A stretch of 6,412 bases of DNA from Acidobacteriaceae bacterium (GTDB lineage: Bacteria; Acidobacteriota; Vicinamibacteria; Vicinamibacterales; CAVVIG01), in NCBI GenBank assembly GCA_031274845.1, contig JAISPN010000295.1, positions 1 through 6,412 of the forward strand, given 5' to 3'. Numbering within the stretch: position 1 is the stretch's first letter; every line of letters begins with the position of its first letter. The position numbers and the translations under genes are program-made. The notes under the pieces were generated by a model. That model did not search any database. It was not told the DNA's origin and was given only the letters and a program-made list of their open reading frames with translations. Shown one piece after another: positions 5,055 to 6,412 of the stretch.

Positions 5055-5938
5055 GACAGACGCGCCGTTCGCGCCATCCAGTCTGTGATGGCTGTCGTGT
5101 CGTCGAGGAGGATTCCCAAGTGCGTGCTTTGGGGTGAGGTCTCGATTCCGATATTGGGGTTAGACGCACTAGCGATGGCGGCGGTGAGGAGATCGTTGGG
5201 GAGCAGGTCATCGCGTCCCGCCAGACAGACCAGCGTTGGTGTTTTGAGGCGGGAGAGTTGCGCCACCGGCTGCGATGGCGTCAGCGCCTGGGCCATTGCC
5301 ACGCCGTAGTGCGTGACGAATCCTTTGTTCGCGAGCGCCTTCGGATAGTTCAGCGTGACCGCGAGCGTGTGTCGGCACAACCGTCCGCCGCTCATCGCGT
5401 TGATCACGAAAGGCCACAGCCGCGCCGTTGCAAACGCGTCTGGATCGGCGTGAGCCTTCTTGCCAGGCAGGAAGGGGCCGAGTTCCGGCGCAAGCAGGAT
5501 GATGGACGTGACATCCGGCGGATCGGGGCGTCGCGTGATCGCGTTGAGAATCAATCCCGCACCGCTTGAATGTCCGAGCAGGTGCACTCTCGCTGAGGGA
5601 TATCGTTTTCGCGCCGCGGTTACCACGGTCGCCACGTCGTCCCACGCAGCCATAGGCGAGGGCGCCTGTCCTCGCGGGCCGGGTGAGTGGCCATGTCCAC
5701 GGATATCGACCAGGCAGGCGGTGATGTCGCCGCTTCTGCACAGATGCGTGCCAAGCTGCTCGTAACCCCCGTCGATCATGGCGCCACCCCCGTGATACAC
5801 GATCACGACATCCTCGACGGATGGCGAGCGATTACACCAGCGCGTGTGCAGTCCAGCAATCGATTCGTCGTGAATGTCCGTCAGCGGATCAGGAACGAGC
5901 GCCGCTAATCGAGTTTCAAAGCCAGAAAAATCGATCAT
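5051..5938 (-). CDS. Alpha/beta hydrolase, lysophospholipase/monoglyceride-lipase-like
   Basis: A 295-aa serine hydrolase, full length for the alpha/beta fold, with no signal peptide or TM helix, so probably cytoplasmic. Oxyanion-hole motif HGGG (49-52); DIRGHGHSPG (78-87) is typical of the monoglyceride lipase/lysophospholipase group; nucleophile elbow G-H-S-S-G (122-126) gives S124. The cap covers roughly 150-220. The acid is probably D244 in AGRDDLLP (D243 is the alternative), and the histidine H273 in STHLG. The substrate cannot be read; an acyl ester is likely. There is no Shine-Dalgarno before ATG 5938, but a TAAAAT lies 6 nt upstream, suggesting a leaderless transcript. It converges with the + strand genes and shares a CTAG with the second YtxH-like gene at the stops. 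Confidence 0.88.
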   Translation of the reverse strand: MIDFSGFETRLAALVPDPLTDIHDESIAGLHTRWCNRSPSVEDVVIVYHGGGAMIDGGYEQLGTHLCRSGDITACLVDIRGHGHSPGPRGQAPSPMAAWDDVATVVTAARKRYPSARVHLLGHSSGAGLILNAITRRPDPPDVTSIILLAPELGPFLPGKKAHADPDAFATARLWPFVINAMSGGRLCRHTLAVTLNYPKALANKGFVTHYGVAMAQALTPSQPVAQLSRLKTPTLVCLAGRDDLLPNDLLTAAIASASNPNIGIETSPQSTHLGILLDDTTAITDWMARTARLS

Positions 5939-6067
5939 GCAGGCATTTTAAAAAGCTGATGTGAGTCATGGACCTTATCGGACCAACCTGGAGCTAGACC
6001 CGTGGCTTCCTTGCGCATTTCCAGCAGCTCAAAACGGCGTGACGGGACTACCGCTGCGCGTCCAGCG
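5939..6067. other. Intergenic region between higA and the hydrolase gene
   Basis: These 129 nt contain no ORF I can support. They hold the AT-rich patch near the hydrolase start, a direct repeat GGACC-ttatc-GGACC (5970-5984), and next to the higA stop a weak hairpin with arms CGCTG (6052-6056) and CAGCG (6063-6067). That hairpin lacks a T-tract on either strand, so I do not call it a terminator. Confidence 0.4.
5945..5950 (-). promoter_or_regulatory. Candidate -10 box of the hydrolase gene
   Basis: On the - strand TAAAAT lies in an AT-rich patch (TTTTTAAAAT) 6 nt before ATG 5938, in otherwise GC-rich DNA. A transcript starting about 7 nt downstream of the box would begin at the start codon. 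No convincing -35 element is visible at 16-18 nt spacing. Confidence 0.35.
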
Positions 6068-6340
6068 TTACGCAGACTTCTTCAGCGCGAGCTGCGCGTA
6101 GTATAGGTCGTAGTTCCGCTGTAGATTCATCCAGAACTCTGGCGAGGTTTTCAGAAGCTTGGCGAGCCGAAGCGCGGTATCGGCGGTGACGCCGCGCTTG
6201 CCGCGCACGATCTCGTTCAGACGATTGGCCGAGATGCCCATCTTCTCGGCGGCTACGACCTGCGACAGCTTCATCGGCTTCAAGAACTCTTCGGCCAGCA
6301 TCTCGCCGGGGTGCGTTGGGGCGCGGTGGGTTGGAATCAT
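6068..6340 (-). CDS. higA: HigA-family antitoxin (XRE-type HTH)
   Basis: A 90-aa HigA/VapI-type antitoxin that binds and neutralises HigB and, in characterised systems, represses the operon. The family N-terminus THPGEMLAEEFL (9-20) is intact. The helix-turn-helix runs about 25-60 (LSQVVAAEKMGISANRLNEI), with the recognition helix near 37-46. The C-terminal hallmark TADTALRLAKLLKTSPEFW (52-70) then NLQRNYDL is complete. The start ATG at 6340 is preceded by AAGGAG (plus-strand 6348-6353) at 7-nt spacing. It lies 15 nt downstream of the higB stop, the toxin-first order typical of higBA. The autoregulatory operator would be upstream of higB, outside the window. Confidence 0.93.
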   Translation of the reverse strand: MIPTHRAPTHPGEMLAEEFLKPMKLSQVVAAEKMGISANRLNEIVRGKRGVTADTALRLAKLLKTSPEFWMNLQRNYDLYYAQLALKKSA

Positions 6341-6347
6341 GGATATG

Positions 6348-6353
6348 CTCCTT
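6348..6353 (-). promoter_or_regulatory. Shine-Dalgarno of higA
   Basis: AAGGAG on the - strand, 7 nt before ATG 6340, in the 15-nt space between the higB stop and higA. A separate strong site would help the antitoxin be made in excess of the toxin. Confidence 0.7.
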
Positions 6354-6355
6354 CT

Positions 6356-6412
6356 CTAGGGGTGGTAATCCGTGCATTGCACGTCGGTGGCGTGCCCATC
6401 CTTGAAGCGGAA
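6356..6412 (-). CDS. higB: HigB-family toxin, last 18 residues (truncated by window edge)
   Basis: Reading the - strand from base 6412 gives FRFKDGHATDVQCTDYHP and a TAG stop at 6358-6356. The pattern 'FRxxDGxAxDVxxxDYH' is the conserved C-terminal strand of HigB/RelE-like ribosome-dependent mRNA interferases, and the gene sits directly before higA as expected. Only this tail is visible, so intactness of the toxin cannot be judged. The usual acidic residues before DYH are replaced by QCT, a minor departure. Too short for automatic ORF calling, but supported by motif and position. Confidence 0.8.
   Translation of the reverse strand, partial: FRFKDGHATDVQCTDYHP

Noticed and set aside
1..6412. 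CRISPR array, tRNA/rRNA genes, insertion sequences
   Set aside because: No spaced direct repeats of CRISPR type, no tRNA-like cloverleaf noticed, no transposase or terminal inverted repeats seen; nearly all of the window is accounted for by coding genes.

Overview
This 6.4-kb window of GC-rich bacterial DNA holds the 3' end of uvrB, a block of co-directional genes for an Mla/MCE phospholipid transporter, several small membrane-anchored helical proteins, and a bacterial deoxyhypusine-synthase-like enzyme. These genes are on the + strand. A convergent block on the - strand carries an alpha/beta hydrolase and a HigBA toxin-antitoxin pair. The Mla system points to a diderm bacterium. A DHS-like protein of the 'SGxxPNEKITWGK' type, together with an MCE protein bearing GxGxxGxLxxD repeats and ending in a '...KYLNIRVSIF' tail, is typical of Acidobacteriota and Bacteroidota-type lineages. 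The GC content favours an Acidobacteriota member (Vicinamibacteria-like); this is an inference from protein flavour, not a proven assignment.

Layout: 2-295 is the UvrB C-terminus with its UVR domain. mlaE (300-1073), mlaF (1075-1923) and mlaD (1934-2977) follow with gaps of 4, 1 and 10 nt. Then come a YtxH-like protein (2987-3262) and a single-TM coiled-coil protein (3259-3672, 4-nt GTGA overlap). A 93-nt gap with a perfect 9-bp hairpin abutting a strong Shine-Dalgarno leads into the DHS-like gene (3766-4749), followed by a second YtxH-like protein (4788-5054). That gene and the convergent hydrolase (5938-5051) share one CTAG as their two stop codons. Upstream of the hydrolase lie higA (6340-6068) and the last 18 codons of higB (from 6412).

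How the genes work together: MlaE (permease), MlaF (ATPase) and MlaD (MCE substrate-binding/tunnel subunit) should form the inner-membrane complex moving phospholipid between inner and outer membranes. No mlaA, mlaB or mlaC is in the window. The tightly coupled YtxH-like and DUF948-like proteins each have one N-terminal membrane helix and a long charged helix, and are candidates for accessory factors of the transporter or envelope. The DHS-like enzyme keeps the catalytic Lys/Trp/Glu cluster of deoxyhypusine synthase but has lost other polyamine-pocket residues, so its substrate is open. The - strand genes look functionally separate.

Most of the window is ordinary. The points most worth a second look are the mosaic active site of the DHS-like enzyme, the exact 34-residue repeat in MlaD, the hairpin-plus-SD leader, and the Mla-linked small membrane proteins.
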